Positions 7,334 to 13,521 of a DNA stretch of 48,484 nucleotides are shown here, piece by piece. The position numbers and the translations under genes were made by a program. Positions within the stretch are counted from its first letter, which is position 1, and every line of letters starts with the position of its first letter. The notes below the pieces were generated by a model. That model was not told the origin of the DNA and made no database searches. It saw only the letters and a program-made list of their open reading frames with translations. The DNA is taken from the IMG/VR virus record IMGVR_UViG_3300018080_000252, positions 1 to 48,484 of that record. One strand, given 5' to 3'. The DNA is from a virus.

Positions 7334-7628
7334 GGGATACCTCCCAATCGCAGTCGGCGCAGGTCATCGTCGTGCGGTCGAGGTCCGAGCCGTAGACCAC
7401 CGCCCCGCACCGTCGGCAGACCCACTTGTGGACGCACCCGCGCTTCTGAGGATCCGCGAGCAGCCCGCACAGGTAGATGCGCTCGTGCTCGGGCGTCAGC
7501 TCGTCGCCGAGCGGCGTCACGTCCTCCGGGGCGAAGCGGTCGCCGCAGTAGGCGCAGGTGACGCGAATCGGGGGCCACAGGTCAGGGTTGCGGGGGTCGC
7601 TCCAGTAGCCGGGAGGGTAGGTGCTCAT
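7323..7628 (-). CDS. Double zinc-ribbon protein
   Basis: A 101-residue protein with CAYCG (about 25-29), CGLL..CVHKWVCRRCG (about 54-75) and CADC (about 90-93), enough Cys pairs for two zinc ribbons. The rest is polar with Pro at the N-terminus. Zinc-ribbon proteins of this size in phages may bind nucleic acid or host factors; the function here is unknown. The gene is coupled to neighbours by overlaps of 4 and 11 bases. Confidence 0.65.
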   Translation of the reverse strand: MSTYPPGYWSDPRNPDLWPPIRVTCAYCGDRFAPEDVTPLGDELTPEHERIYLCGLLADPQKRGCVHKWVCRRCGAVVYGSDLDRTTMTCADCDWEVSHGA

Positions 7629-7810
7629 CGCTCACCCTCCTCTCGCTCCTGGAGCATCGCGTCGGCGATCTGGTAGTACTCGTGCGCGTCTTCGCCGTAG
7701 TGTCGCCCCTTATAGGGACCGCGGTCGGCGACTAGAGCGAACGCCGCGAACAGGTCGCGGAGCGTGATTTCCGAGTCGTCGGACAGCCAAGGGTTGGGAG
7801 GGTTCCTCAT
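7625..7810 (-). CDS. Small acidic hypothetical protein
   Basis: A 61-residue soluble protein, probably mostly helical (LRDLFAAFALVADRG, YYQIADAMLQEREEGER). It overlaps both neighbours by ATGA and has high GC at third codon positions like the surrounding genes. No family is recognised. Confidence 0.55.
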   Translation of the reverse strand: MRNPPNPWLSDDSEITLRDLFAAFALVADRGPYKGRHYGEDAHEYYQIADAMLQEREEGER

Positions 7811-8079
7811 GGCGCACCGTCTTCCTGGATCTCAGAGACATGGACGAGCACACCGCGATGCCCGACTTTGCCGTAGACCACTTCGTCGTCCATGGGGAGT
7901 TCTTTGGATCCCGACCGGATGGCGTATGCGAGGCAGGCGGGATTGCCGTCACAGAACATCCAGCTCTCACCGCCGACCCGGTCCCACCAGTCTTCGATCG
8001 TGAAAATTAGGATGCCCCCAGGATCAACATTGATGTGGACGTCCTTGCCGGCCTTGGGATGAGGGGCCTCGTGAATCAC
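7807..8079 (-). CDS. Hypothetical protein, GTG start
   Basis: A 90-residue protein. The GTG at 8079..8077 overlaps the previous TGA (GTGA), with GGGAGGGCATC upstream. It looks like a small beta-rich domain (VHINVDPGGILIFTIEDWWDRV; VVYGKVGHRGVLVHVSEI). No family is recognised. It is part of the coupled early operon. Confidence 0.6.
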   Translation of the reverse strand: MIHEAPHPKAGKDVHINVDPGGILIFTIEDWWDRVGGESWMFCDGNPACLAYAIRSGSKELPMDDEVVYGKVGHRGVLVHVSEIQEDGAP

Positions 8080-8426
8080 GATGCCCTCCCTTCACCGCCC
8101 CCCTCGAAGAAGACCATCGTCGGGAGCTTCTCCTTCATGGCGATGCGCTGGAGCCAGGTCCAGGCGTCCGACGCCTGATTGCCAGAGTGGTGTCCCCGCT
8201 CCAGTCGAGGCAGCACGAGGACCACCGAGACCGCTGTGCCGGCTCTCCTCCGGTAGGTCAGGCCGTCGAGGATGCGGTCGATGCGCTCCTCAGCGATCCG
8301 GCGCCCCTCCTTGCGCGAGAACTGGTCGGCCTTTGCGCAGACGGAGACCGCGCCGATCATTGTGTTGGGGTCGTAGGCGGCGGTTGCGGCGCCGCCCCAC
8401 AGGCCGCGGAAGTGCCGGTATCTCAT
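8076..8426 (-). CDS. Hypothetical protein
   Basis: A 116-residue protein with an N-terminal Gly/Ala-rich stretch, a basic helix (DQFSRKEGRRIAEERIDRIL at about 34-53) and a strand-rich middle (TAVSVVLVLPRL). No catalytic motif is seen and no family is recognised. It is coupled to its neighbours by ATGA and GTGA. Confidence 0.6.
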   Translation of the reverse strand: MRYRHFRGLWGGAATAAYDPNTMIGAVSVCAKADQFSRKEGRRIAEERIDRILDGLTYRRRAGTAVSVVLVLPRLERGHHSGNQASDAWTWLQRIAMKEKLPTMVFFEGGGEGRAS

Positions 8427-8632
8427 GACACCCTCCCTGCCGCCTCGACTCTGATGGCGAGGGACTCGAGCGCCTCCTCGCCGGCGACGTAGGTGGCGAC
8501 CTCGTTGCCGCGCTTGATCGCCTCGAAGTGGGATGACTCCTCGCCCATCCAGGTCTCTCCATTGCAGCGCACCGTCCAGCGGTAGCCGCCGTCATGGAGG
8601 GGCTCGACGAGCACCGAGTGGCTGTGCTTCAT
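8423..8632 (-). CDS. Small hypothetical protein
   Basis: A 69-residue protein. The start MKHSHS at 8632 is preferred because GAGTGAGGAG lies directly before it. The first 35 residues alternate polar and hydrophobic as in a small beta sheet (SVLVEPLHDGGYRWTVRCNG), and the rest is helical. It loosely resembles small nucleotide-binding or DUF proteins of phage early regions, but no family can be named. Confidence 0.55.
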   Translation of the reverse strand: MKHSHSVLVEPLHDGGYRWTVRCNGETWMGEESSHFEAIKRGNEVATYVAGEEALESLAIRVEAAGRVS

Positions 8633-8636
8633 CTCC

Positions 8637-8837
8637 TCACTCCTCTTGGTCGGGGTAGACGACGCCCTCCTCGCACTCCGCACAGCCGATGCCGCCACAC
8701 GTCGGGCAGGTGCAGGCGCGCCCACGGTTGACGGGTCGCCGGGGCTGGATGTGGGGATCCCGGTCCAGCATGACCAGACCGAAGAGCCGTGCGGCCCTCC
8801 GCATCGTGTCCAGCGCCCGGCGGGGCTTCTCGGTCAC
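8637..8837 (-). CDS. Small DnaJ-type zinc-finger protein
   Basis: A 66-residue protein with CPTCGGIGCAEC (residues about 44-55), which resembles one CxxCxGxG repeat of the DnaJ zinc domain. The N-terminal half is basic. The GTG start at 8837..8835 overlaps the previous TGA and has GGAGGTGTC before it. Function is unknown; the knuckle suggests binding of protein or nucleic acid. Confidence 0.6.
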   Translation of the reverse strand: MTEKPRRALDTMRRAARLFGLVMLDRDPHIQPRRPVNRGRACTCPTCGGIGCAECEEGVVYPDQEE

Positions 8838-9217
8838 GACACCTCCTCTCTGTTGCGCCAGTCACAGACACGGCAGATGCCGTTGATGAACTTGTTATTG
8901 GCGCGCAACCTCCCGCAGACATCGCAATAGCGATAGACGTCACAGATGCCGAGGGTCACTCGCCGGCGGTTGTTGGTGAGAAGCACACGACGCCGCCAAT
9001 GCGCTTTCTCCTGTGGCGGGCCGTTATCGTCTCTGTAGGGGCGGATAAGGCGCCTGGATTGGATCATCAGGTGAGCGAAGGAGCTTGGAATGGGTTCTCC
9101 GGGGTGATCCTCGACAATGGCTTCGTCTCCGTTCAGTTCCTCCAGCATCTCGAAGCCTTCGTTGAGGCGGGTGCTGTAGCGTCTGGCAGCGAACCATGGC
9201 GAGGACTTGACGTACAT
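8834..9217 (-). CDS. Hypothetical protein with C-terminal zinc ribbon
   Basis: A 127-residue basic protein. The ATG at 9217..9215 overlaps the previous TGA (TGATG). The C-terminus carries CDVCGRL and, 14 residues on, CRVCDW, a clear four-Cys ribbon; an extra Cys sits just before it. The N-terminal part is Arg-rich and may contact nucleic acid. No family is recognised. Confidence 0.6.
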   Translation of the reverse strand: MYVKSSPWFAARRYSTRLNEGFEMLEELNGDEAIVEDHPGEPIPSSFAHLMIQSRRLIRPYRDDNGPPQEKAHWRRRVLLTNNRRRVTLGICDVYRYCDVCGRLRANNKFINGICRVCDWRNREEVS

Positions 9218-9492
9218 CAAAACCCGCTCCCCTCGAGCACCTGTTGAAGATCAGGGACGTAGAACTCGGTTCGGTTGCCGCGCCGGCGGCGCCGGATCTC
9301 GCCGCGCACCGCCATGCGGTCCAGGCTCCGGCGGGAGAGGCCCCTGCGCTCCGGGAACCACTGCGGGATGCGGTCAGCCGTCTCCCAATCCGGGGTGTCA
9401 GGCATCCGACGCTCGAGCGCATCGACCTTGACGACGAGCTGCTCGATCACGTCCCGGAGCGAGGCGACCTCGCGGACCAGCTCGTGCGTCAT
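9217..9492 (-). CDS. DNA-binding protein with coiled coil and MerR-like HTH
   Basis: A 91-residue protein. Residues 1-30 form a leucine-rich coiled coil (VASLRDVIEQLVVKVDALERRM). Residues about 45-85 read like a MerR/excisionase-type winged helix-turn-helix (RRGLSRRSLDRMAVRGEIRR, then strands and YVPDLQQVL). It is the second gene of the leftward operon, right after a smaller excisionase-type protein, and overlaps it by ATGA. It could be a transcription regulator or directionality factor. Confidence 0.65.
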   Translation of the reverse strand: MTHELVREVASLRDVIEQLVVKVDALERRMPDTPDWETADRIPQWFPERRGLSRRSLDRMAVRGEIRRRRRGNRTEFYVPDLQQVLEGSGF

Positions 9493-9686
9493 GACTCGGC
9501 CTTGGGCTTGTGGGTCTGCTTCTGGATCCACTCTTCGAGGAGATCCTCGTAGATGTATCGCCGCCCTCCGATCTGGACGTAGGGAATCTCCCCATCCTTC
9601 ACCATCCGGTAGACCGTGGTGCGTCCGACGCCAAGTCGTTGAGCCACCTCGTGTTTTGCAAGAATACGACGTTGCGGTTTTGCCAT
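9489..9686 (-). CDS. Excisionase-family (HTH_17-type) DNA-binding protein
   Basis: A 65-residue protein with the classic excisionase-type HTH: LAKHEVAQRLGVGRTTVYRMVKDGEIPYVQIGGRRYI followed by a helix LLEEWI. It is the first gene of the leftward operon. No Shine-Dalgarno precedes the ATG; instead the -10 box lies 6 bases upstream, so the transcript is probably leaderless. Candidates are an excisionase acting with the integrase, or a Cro-like regulator of the switch. The divergent repressor gene supports a regulatory position. Confidence 0.75.
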   Translation of the reverse strand: MAKPQRRILAKHEVAQRLGVGRTTVYRMVKDGEIPYVQIGGRRYIYEDLLEEWIQKQTHKPKAES

Positions 9687-9691
9687 AAGGC

Positions 9692-9768
9692 AAATGTAGC
9701 ACCACGTTTCAGATGTGTCAATAGCTGCGCGTAGATGTCTCACTACGTTGCACTTTGACCGCAAATGT
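9692..9768. promoter_or_regulatory. Candidate operator repeats of the lysis-lysogeny switch
   Basis: Four copies of a short word A(A/G)ATGT start at 9692, 9711, 9733 and 9763, between and within the two divergent promoters. The two central copies extend to 14 bases (9711..9724 and 9733..9746) with 11 matches and lie 22 bases apart, about two helical turns. The first overlaps the leftward -10 box, the second the leftward -35 box and the fourth the rightward spacer. They are plausible repressor sites. Confidence 0.5.
9693..9721 (-). promoter_or_regulatory. Leftward early promoter
   Basis: Minus strand: TTGACA (9716..9721), a 17-base spacer, then TACATT (9693..9698). The start codon of the excisionase-type gene begins 6 bases after the -10 box, so transcription should start at or next to the A of the ATG. 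Confidence 0.82.
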
Positions 9769-9783
9769 GCTATTTTGTAGAAT
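9755..9783 (+). promoter_or_regulatory. Promoter of the repressor operon
   Basis: Plus strand: TTGACC (9755..9760), a 17-base spacer, then TAGAAT (9778..9783). It points at the repressor gene, leaving an untranslated leader of roughly 87 bases (about 9790 to 9876) in which no other gene is seen. Confidence 0.8.
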
Positions 9784-9876
9784 CGCGCCCTTAGAATGTC
9801 CGTTGACCTGGGGCGTGGTACTTCGATTTTTTCTTGCAGGAGTGGCCGCGCTTGAGTATCGAGGCAGGGAGGTCCG

Positions 9877-10524
9877 ATGTCTGCCGAGAAGGATGAGCGT
9901 GGGCGGTCGCTCTTCTCCGCATGGATGGAACATTGCGGTTGGGGGCCTGCCGAGGCGTCCCGTAGGCTAGGGATTGACAGGAGCACCGTTTACCGCTATC
10001 TAAGGGGAGCCGGTTGGACTCGATACACACAGCACCGGATGGCGAAGGCGCTCGGACTCTCACAGGAAGAATTCCTCGCGGGTCCACCGGGTTGGTCACA
10101 AGATGAACAGAACGAGCCGGTTAGGAGATTCCGCCTTGCGTTCACGGGAGGGTTGGTGGACGTACCCTTCTACGTAGGGATCCCGGACTCCGGGTTCGAA
10201 GAGCTGCCGGACGACACCTACCCTGTGCCTTCTCGAGACGCCGGTCCCGGGCGATGTGTGATCGAGGTCACGGATGACGGCATGTCGCCTCGCGTGAGAC
10301 CGGGCGACAAGGTGCTCGTGGACACTGACCGCATCAAACCGCAGAGCCAGGACACCGTCGTTGTCCAGGTCGAGGACAAGAGATACCTTGCACAGTGGGT
10401 GATCCGAGACAGAAAGGTCTACCTTGAATGGCTCAATGGCCGTTGGCCCGCCATGAAGGTCGAAGACAGTACAAGGGTCAAGGTGCTGGGGACGGCGATC
10501 CGCATCGTCAGCGGCGATCTCTGA
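9877..10524 (+). CDS. CI-like repressor with degenerate S24 peptidase domain
   Basis: A 215-residue repressor with GGGAGG before the ATG. Residues about 12-70 are a helix-turn-helix (AEASRRLGIDRSTVYRYLRG). Residues about 90-215 follow the LexA/UmuD S24 fold, including PRVRPGDKVLVD. In cleavable repressors the key Ser sits in a GDSM-type motif and the Lys in a VKR-type strand. Here the aligned positions read DDGM and LAQW, so both catalytic residues seem replaced. Self-cleavage in the SOS response is then unlikely, and induction may follow another route. It is transcribed divergently from the excisionase-type gene. Confidence 0.82.
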   Translation: MSAEKDERGRSLFSAWMEHCGWGPAEASRRLGIDRSTVYRYLRGAGWTRYTQHRMAKALGLSQEEFLAGPPGWSQDEQNEPVRRFRLAFTGGLVDVPFYVGIPDSGFEELPDDTYPVPSRDAGPGRCVIEVTDDGMSPRVRPGDKVLVDTDRIKPQSQDTVVVQVEDKRYLAQWVIRDRKVYLEWLNGRWPAMKVEDSTRVKVLGTAIRIVSGDL

Positions 10525-10817
10525 CGCCTTGGGATCTCTTCGACCGGCTCCTCCTCGCCGTGCCGATCGCGGCGGTGGTGGCCGTTGTGGCGACCACGCT
10601 GGGCTCTCTTCGGGACCGGGCCGCCGGTGGTGAGTCCCCGCTGCCAGACTGGCCCAAACCGACACCCATCACGACGCCGACGCCATTCCCCGACGAAGAG
10701 GCCCGCCAGGCGTGGCACGATGGCTACGGCGTGGGGTACGAGGACGGGTACGACGACGGGATGCACGAGCCCGGAACCACCGAGGAGCCTGTCTACCCCT
10801 ACGACGACTGGCCCTGA
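10428..10817 (+). CDS. Membrane-anchored Gly/Tyr/Asp-rich protein (start uncertain)
   Basis: The coding-like part begins near the repressor stop at 10524. The in-frame ATG at 10428 would overlap the repressor by 97 bases and lacks a ribosome site, so the true start may be a weak codon nearer 10524. The protein has one membrane helix (LLLAVPIAAVVAVVATTLG), a Pro/Thr-rich linker and a tail repeating GY and DG (DGYGVGYEDGYDDG). The tail should lie outside the cytoplasmic membrane if the N-terminus is inside. It ends on a TGATG shared with the integrase. A superinfection-exclusion or lysogenic-conversion role is conceivable; there is no direct evidence. Confidence 0.55.
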   Translation: MAQWPLARHEGRRQYKGQGAGDGDPHRQRRSLTPWDLFDRLLLAVPIAAVVAVVATTLGSLRDRAAGGESPLPDWPKPTPITTPTPFPDEEARQAWHDGYGVGYEDGYDDGMHEPGTTEEPVYPYDDWP

Positions 10818-11950
10818 TGCCCCGCAACATCGCCCGCGCCGCCGACGACACCCTCCTCCTCCGATTCACCGTCAGGATCCGCGACCAGGACGGCGCGCTC
10901 ATCGCCGAGAAGCAGGTCAACCGGAAGGCCAAGAGCCAGACCTCGGAGCACGCCGCCGAGATCGAGGCCGCGGCCCTGCGCGCCGAGATCGAGAAGAAGC
11001 TCCGCAAGGAGCTGCGCGAGCGCCGGCCCGGAGGCGTCCCGACGTGGGGTGAGGCCGTGGAGCTCTACCGGGGATCGTGCCTCGAGCGCGGCACTCGGCT
11101 CGACAAGGAGGAGTACCGTCTCGACATCTTGAAGAAGGAGTTCGGGGCCAGCGCCCGGCTGGAGAGCATCACCCGGGCCATGCTCCTCGAGTGGCGCTCC
11201 GACTTCCGGCGCCGGCAGGCGGTGAAGCGTGGAGGTCGGAAGCGCCCGCTGTCGGCCCGGTCGGTGAACGCCTATCTCACCAACATCATCGCCATCATGA
11301 ACCACGCCGTCGATGCCGGCCTGATCCCCGGGCACGACCTCCACCGCCGCCTCAAGCTCGAGGAAGAGGGCCGCGAGATCCGCGCCCTGAGCCGCCTCCA
11401 GGTGGAGAAGCTGCTCGAGGGGGCCGGCGCCTGGGAGGCGGCATCGAAGCGCAACCGGGTGCCGATCCGGGGCATCATCGCCGTCCACTACTACACCGCG
11501 GCGCGCACCGGCAACGTGCTCTCCCTGCGGCGGGACCAGGTCGATCTCAAGCGCAAGCTCATCACCTGGCCCGCCGATGAGGTCAAGAACCGCAGGCGCA
11601 TCGTGGCCCCGATCCCACCGAAGCTCGAGGAGATCCTGGAAAACTTCGCTCCTTCCATGGACCGGACCCGCGGACTATTGTGGGGCCGTCGCTGGGTGGA
11701 CATCCGCAAGGCATGGTCCGGGGCGGTGCAGGCGGCGAACAAGCTCCTGCAGAAAGCCGAGGAGCCCCTCATCCCCACTGATCTCTCGATCTACTGCCTG
11801 CGTCACTCGAGGGCGACGCACCTGGCGCGGGTCGCGACCCCGAAGGCGGTGGCCGATCTCCTGGGGGACGACGTGCGGACGGTCGCCCGGCGGTACTTCG
11901 CGCATGACCTGGAGGCGGTGCGGGAGGCCGTGAAGAAGCTCGACGGCTGA
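10817..11950 (+). CDS. int: Tyrosine recombinase / integrase
   Basis: A 377-residue site-specific recombinase. The ATG at 10817 overlaps the previous TGA; the longer upstream reading is the neighbouring gene in another frame. The N-terminal 70 residues are probably an arm-binding domain, followed by a core-binding domain at about 75-180. Catalytic residues appear in order: Arg in AARTGN near 230, a Lys in the following beta hairpin region (VKNRRR), His-x-x-Arg in CLRHSRATH near 329-332, and Tyr in RRYFAHD near 360. It should integrate the phage at the tRNA-Asp fragment that lies about 120 bases downstream, next to arm-type repeats. Confidence 0.93.
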   Translation: MPRNIARAADDTLLLRFTVRIRDQDGALIAEKQVNRKAKSQTSEHAAEIEAAALRAEIEKKLRKELRERRPGGVPTWGEAVELYRGSCLERGTRLDKEEYRLDILKKEFGASARLESITRAMLLEWRSDFRRRQAVKRGGRKRPLSARSVNAYLTNIIAIMNHAVDAGLIPGHDLHRRLKLEEEGREIRALSRLQVEKLLEGAGAWEAASKRNRVPIRGIIAVHYYTAARTGNVLSLRRDQVDLKRKLITWPADEVKNRRRIVAPIPPKLEEILENFAPSMDRTRGLLWGRRWVDIRKAWSGAVQAANKLLQKAEEPLIPTDLSIYCLRHSRATHLARVATPKAVADLLGDDVRTVARRYFAHDLEAVREAVKKLDG

Positions 11951-11953
11951 GCC

Positions 11954-11977
11954 GAATCCTACAACGAATCCTACAAC
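11954..11977 (+). repeat. Tandem 12-bp integrase arm-type repeats
   Basis: GAATCCTACAAC occurs twice in direct tandem (11954..11965 and 11966..11977) just after the integrase stop. A third copy, GGATCCTACAAC, is at 12164..12175 on the far side of the tRNA-Asp fragment. Paired repeats flanking a core are typical arm-type binding sites of tyrosine integrases. Confidence 0.7.
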
Positions 11978-12025
11978 GATGCGGCTCATTACGCCACGTC
12001 TATGCCAGTCTAATTGAGACAGACG

Positions 12026-12055
12026 AAAAACGCCCGGGAGCCTAAACCCCCGGGC
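12026..12055 (-). terminator. Hairpin terminator between late genes and integrase
   Basis: Arms 12032..12038 and 12049..12055 form a 7-base GCCCGGG stem with a 10-base loop. On the minus strand it is followed by G and five T, so it should stop leftward late transcription before it enters the integrase gene antisense. On the plus strand the following T-tract is weak, but it may also serve the integrase mRNA. Confidence 0.7.
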
Positions 12056-12069
12056 TGCTTGGTATTTGC

Positions 12070-12117
12070 TGGCGGGGCCGAAGGGACTCGAACCCTCGAC
12101 CTCCGGCGTGACAGGCC
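12070..12117 (-). other. Candidate attP core: 3' fragment of a tRNA-Asp gene
   Basis: On the minus strand this reads as the 3' part of a tRNA: anticodon arm with loop CTGTCAC (anticodon GTC, Asp), variable region, TpsiC arm with GGTTCGAGTCC, and a terminal CCA (12070..12072). No matching D arm or 5' acceptor strand is present, so it is not a functional tRNA. Phages that integrate into tRNA genes carry exactly such a fragment to rebuild the gene. It lies next to the integrase and between arm-type repeats. Confidence 0.82.
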
Positions 12118-12252
12118 GATGGCTGGTGCTGTGCCATCAAGCACTTCCTGTTGAGACTACAACGGATCCTACAACAAAAAAGGCGCCGCCCCGGGTGGGA
12201 GGTGGCCCGGAGCGGCTAAGGAGGAAGGAGGAGAGTCGCGTCAGTTCAGAGC

Positions 12253-12301
12253 GTGTCCTGGACCGTGTCCCGACCGTGTCCGGGCGTGTCCAGGCGTGTC
12301 C
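12253..12301 (+). repeat. Five phased CGTGTCC repeats near attP
   Basis: GTGTCC, each preceded by C, starts at 12253, 12265, 12276, 12286 and 12296, steps of 12, 11, 10 and 10 bases, close to one DNA turn. The remaining bases of the noncoding stretch 12176-12366 show no gene. Sites on one face of the helix suggest cooperative binding, perhaps by the excisionase-type protein or by a regulator. Confidence 0.65.
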
Positions 12302-12312
12302 CAATTGGGGAT

Positions 12313-12336
12313 CTGCACTTTCCGTGCAGAGTGCAG
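12313..12336. repeat. Overlapping inverted repeats
   Basis: CTGCAC (12313..12318) pairs with GTGCAG at 12324..12329 or with the adjacent GTGCAG at 12331..12336. There is no T-tract on either strand, so a terminator is unlikely. It lies between the phased repeats and the end of the holin gene. Confidence 0.4.
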
Positions 12337-12366
12337 AAATCGCTTCCCGCGGTGGCACCGTACCCG

Positions 12367-12942
12367 CTACCCATGGGTCGTGCCTTTCTGGCTGGGGATT
12401 TCCGAGCGCAGTGTCGCCAGATGCTCGGCGATCTGCTCCGTCTTGAGCTTGCTGCCCTGGGAGGAGCCGAAGAAGAAGTTGTACGCCTTGCCGACCAGCT
12501 CGAGGAGACCGCCGGTCAGCACGCCGAAGAGGTACGCCTGCGCCTCGGTCATGTCCGATATGACTGTGAACGCGACCACCACCGTCACCAGCGCCCCCAT
12601 GGCGATGTAGGTGAGCCGCGCCGGCTCCTTGTCCTGGACCCTCTCGTGCCGCTCCCGGGCGCTCTGCACGTCGGAGAGGTACATCTGCTCACGCGAGATC
12701 CGCAGGCGCTCGCGCTCGAGCTCCACCTGGGCGTCCAGCTCGCGGAGCCTGAAGAGATCCTCGGGCCGCGCCTCGGCGATCTGGGCGAGGATCTGGTCGT
12801 CGGAGAGGTCGTTCTCCCCGAGCAAGCCCTTCGCGATGCCGAGGACGATCGGGGCGTAGGGGCCGCTGAGGGCCGCTGCCGCCGCCGGCGCGATCCCCTT
12901 GAGGACGGGGAGGGCCTTTTTCAAGATATTCTTGAGAGGCAT
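12367..12942 (-). CDS. Holin of the 3TM type
   Basis: A 191-residue protein. The N-terminus is hydrophobic (LKGIAPAAAAALSGPYAPIVLGIAKGLLG). A long Arg/Glu-rich helix follows at about 65-108, then two membrane helices (YIAMGALVTVVVAFTVIS; YLFGVLTGGLLELVGKAYNFFF) and a polar tail. This layout fits the three-membrane-span holin family associated with gene-transfer agents and many phages. It is the last gene of the late operon, after amidase and a secreted protein, as expected of a lysis cassette. GGGAGA precedes the ATG. Confidence 0.75.
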   Translation of the reverse strand: MPLKNILKKALPVLKGIAPAAAAALSGPYAPIVLGIAKGLLGENDLSDDQILAQIAEARPEDLFRLRELDAQVELERERLRISREQMYLSDVQSARERHERVQDKEPARLTYIAMGALVTVVVAFTVISDMTEAQAYLFGVLTGGLLELVGKAYNFFFGSSQGSKLKTEQIAEHLATLRSEIPSQKGTTHG

Positions 12943-12954
12943 GCGGTCTCCCTT

Positions 12955-13497
12955 CTACTCGCCGGGAGTGTGGCGGTCGCCGCCTTGAGCCCGAGGCTCC
13001 ATGAATTGGGGCACGACGTTCTCGATCTGCCAGTAATGGGCATCCGACCACTCCCAAAACGGGAAATGCCCGGTGGCGGTGACGACTCCGATCTTGATCG
13101 TCGCGGTGGCGTTTTCGGCGTCGATCTCGAGGAGGATCGTCTGCCATGCGCTCGCCGGCAGGTCGGGCCGCGGGACGTAGGCCACGTAGCCGTTGAATGC
13201 GTCATCCCACTCGAACCGCTGGGTCCGGGCGAGCCCGTAGGGCCAAACTTGTCGGTATCCTTCATAGTTGGAGCGAGCCCACCACTCGATCTCCGCGTTT
13301 TTGGCATCGGCCCACAGAGTGCCAAAATGCCAGTACGTGCCGATGACGGGCTTCTGGCCCCACGGCACAGGAGCGTGCTCCACAAGCTCGGCCTGGACCT
13401 GGATCGGGCCGATCGGCGCGAGGGCCTGATCGCCGGCCAGTGCCAGGGCGGGCATGAGCAGGCACACCGCCAGCACGAACGTCATGAAACGTCTCAT
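12955..13497 (-). CDS. Secreted protein of unknown function in the lysis cassette
   Basis: A 180-residue protein with a clear signal peptide (MRRFMTFVLAVCLLMPALALAG, cleavage near residue 21). The mature part is beta-rich and Trp/Tyr-rich (GTYWHFGTLWADAK, EIEWWARSNYEGYRQVWPYG), with no cysteine and no membrane helix. GGAGAATCC precedes the ATG. It lies between endolysin and holin, where spanins would be expected, but it lacks a lipobox and coiled coil. It may be an unusual lysis factor, an exclusion protein or a moron. Confidence 0.65.
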   Translation of the reverse strand: MRRFMTFVLAVCLLMPALALAGDQALAPIGPIQVQAELVEHAPVPWGQKPVIGTYWHFGTLWADAKNAEIEWWARSNYEGYRQVWPYGLARTQRFEWDDAFNGYVAYVPRPDLPASAWQTILLEIDAENATATIKIGVVTATGHFPFWEWSDAHYWQIENVVPQFMEPRAQGGDRHTPGE

Positions 13498-13521
13498 TGG
13501 ATTCTCCTTTCCTGTTGGGGG

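Noticed and set aside
12070-12150. Complete tRNA-Asp gene
   Set aside because: Only the anticodon arm, TpsiC arm and 3' end are present; no matching D arm or 5' acceptor strand was found upstream on the minus strand.
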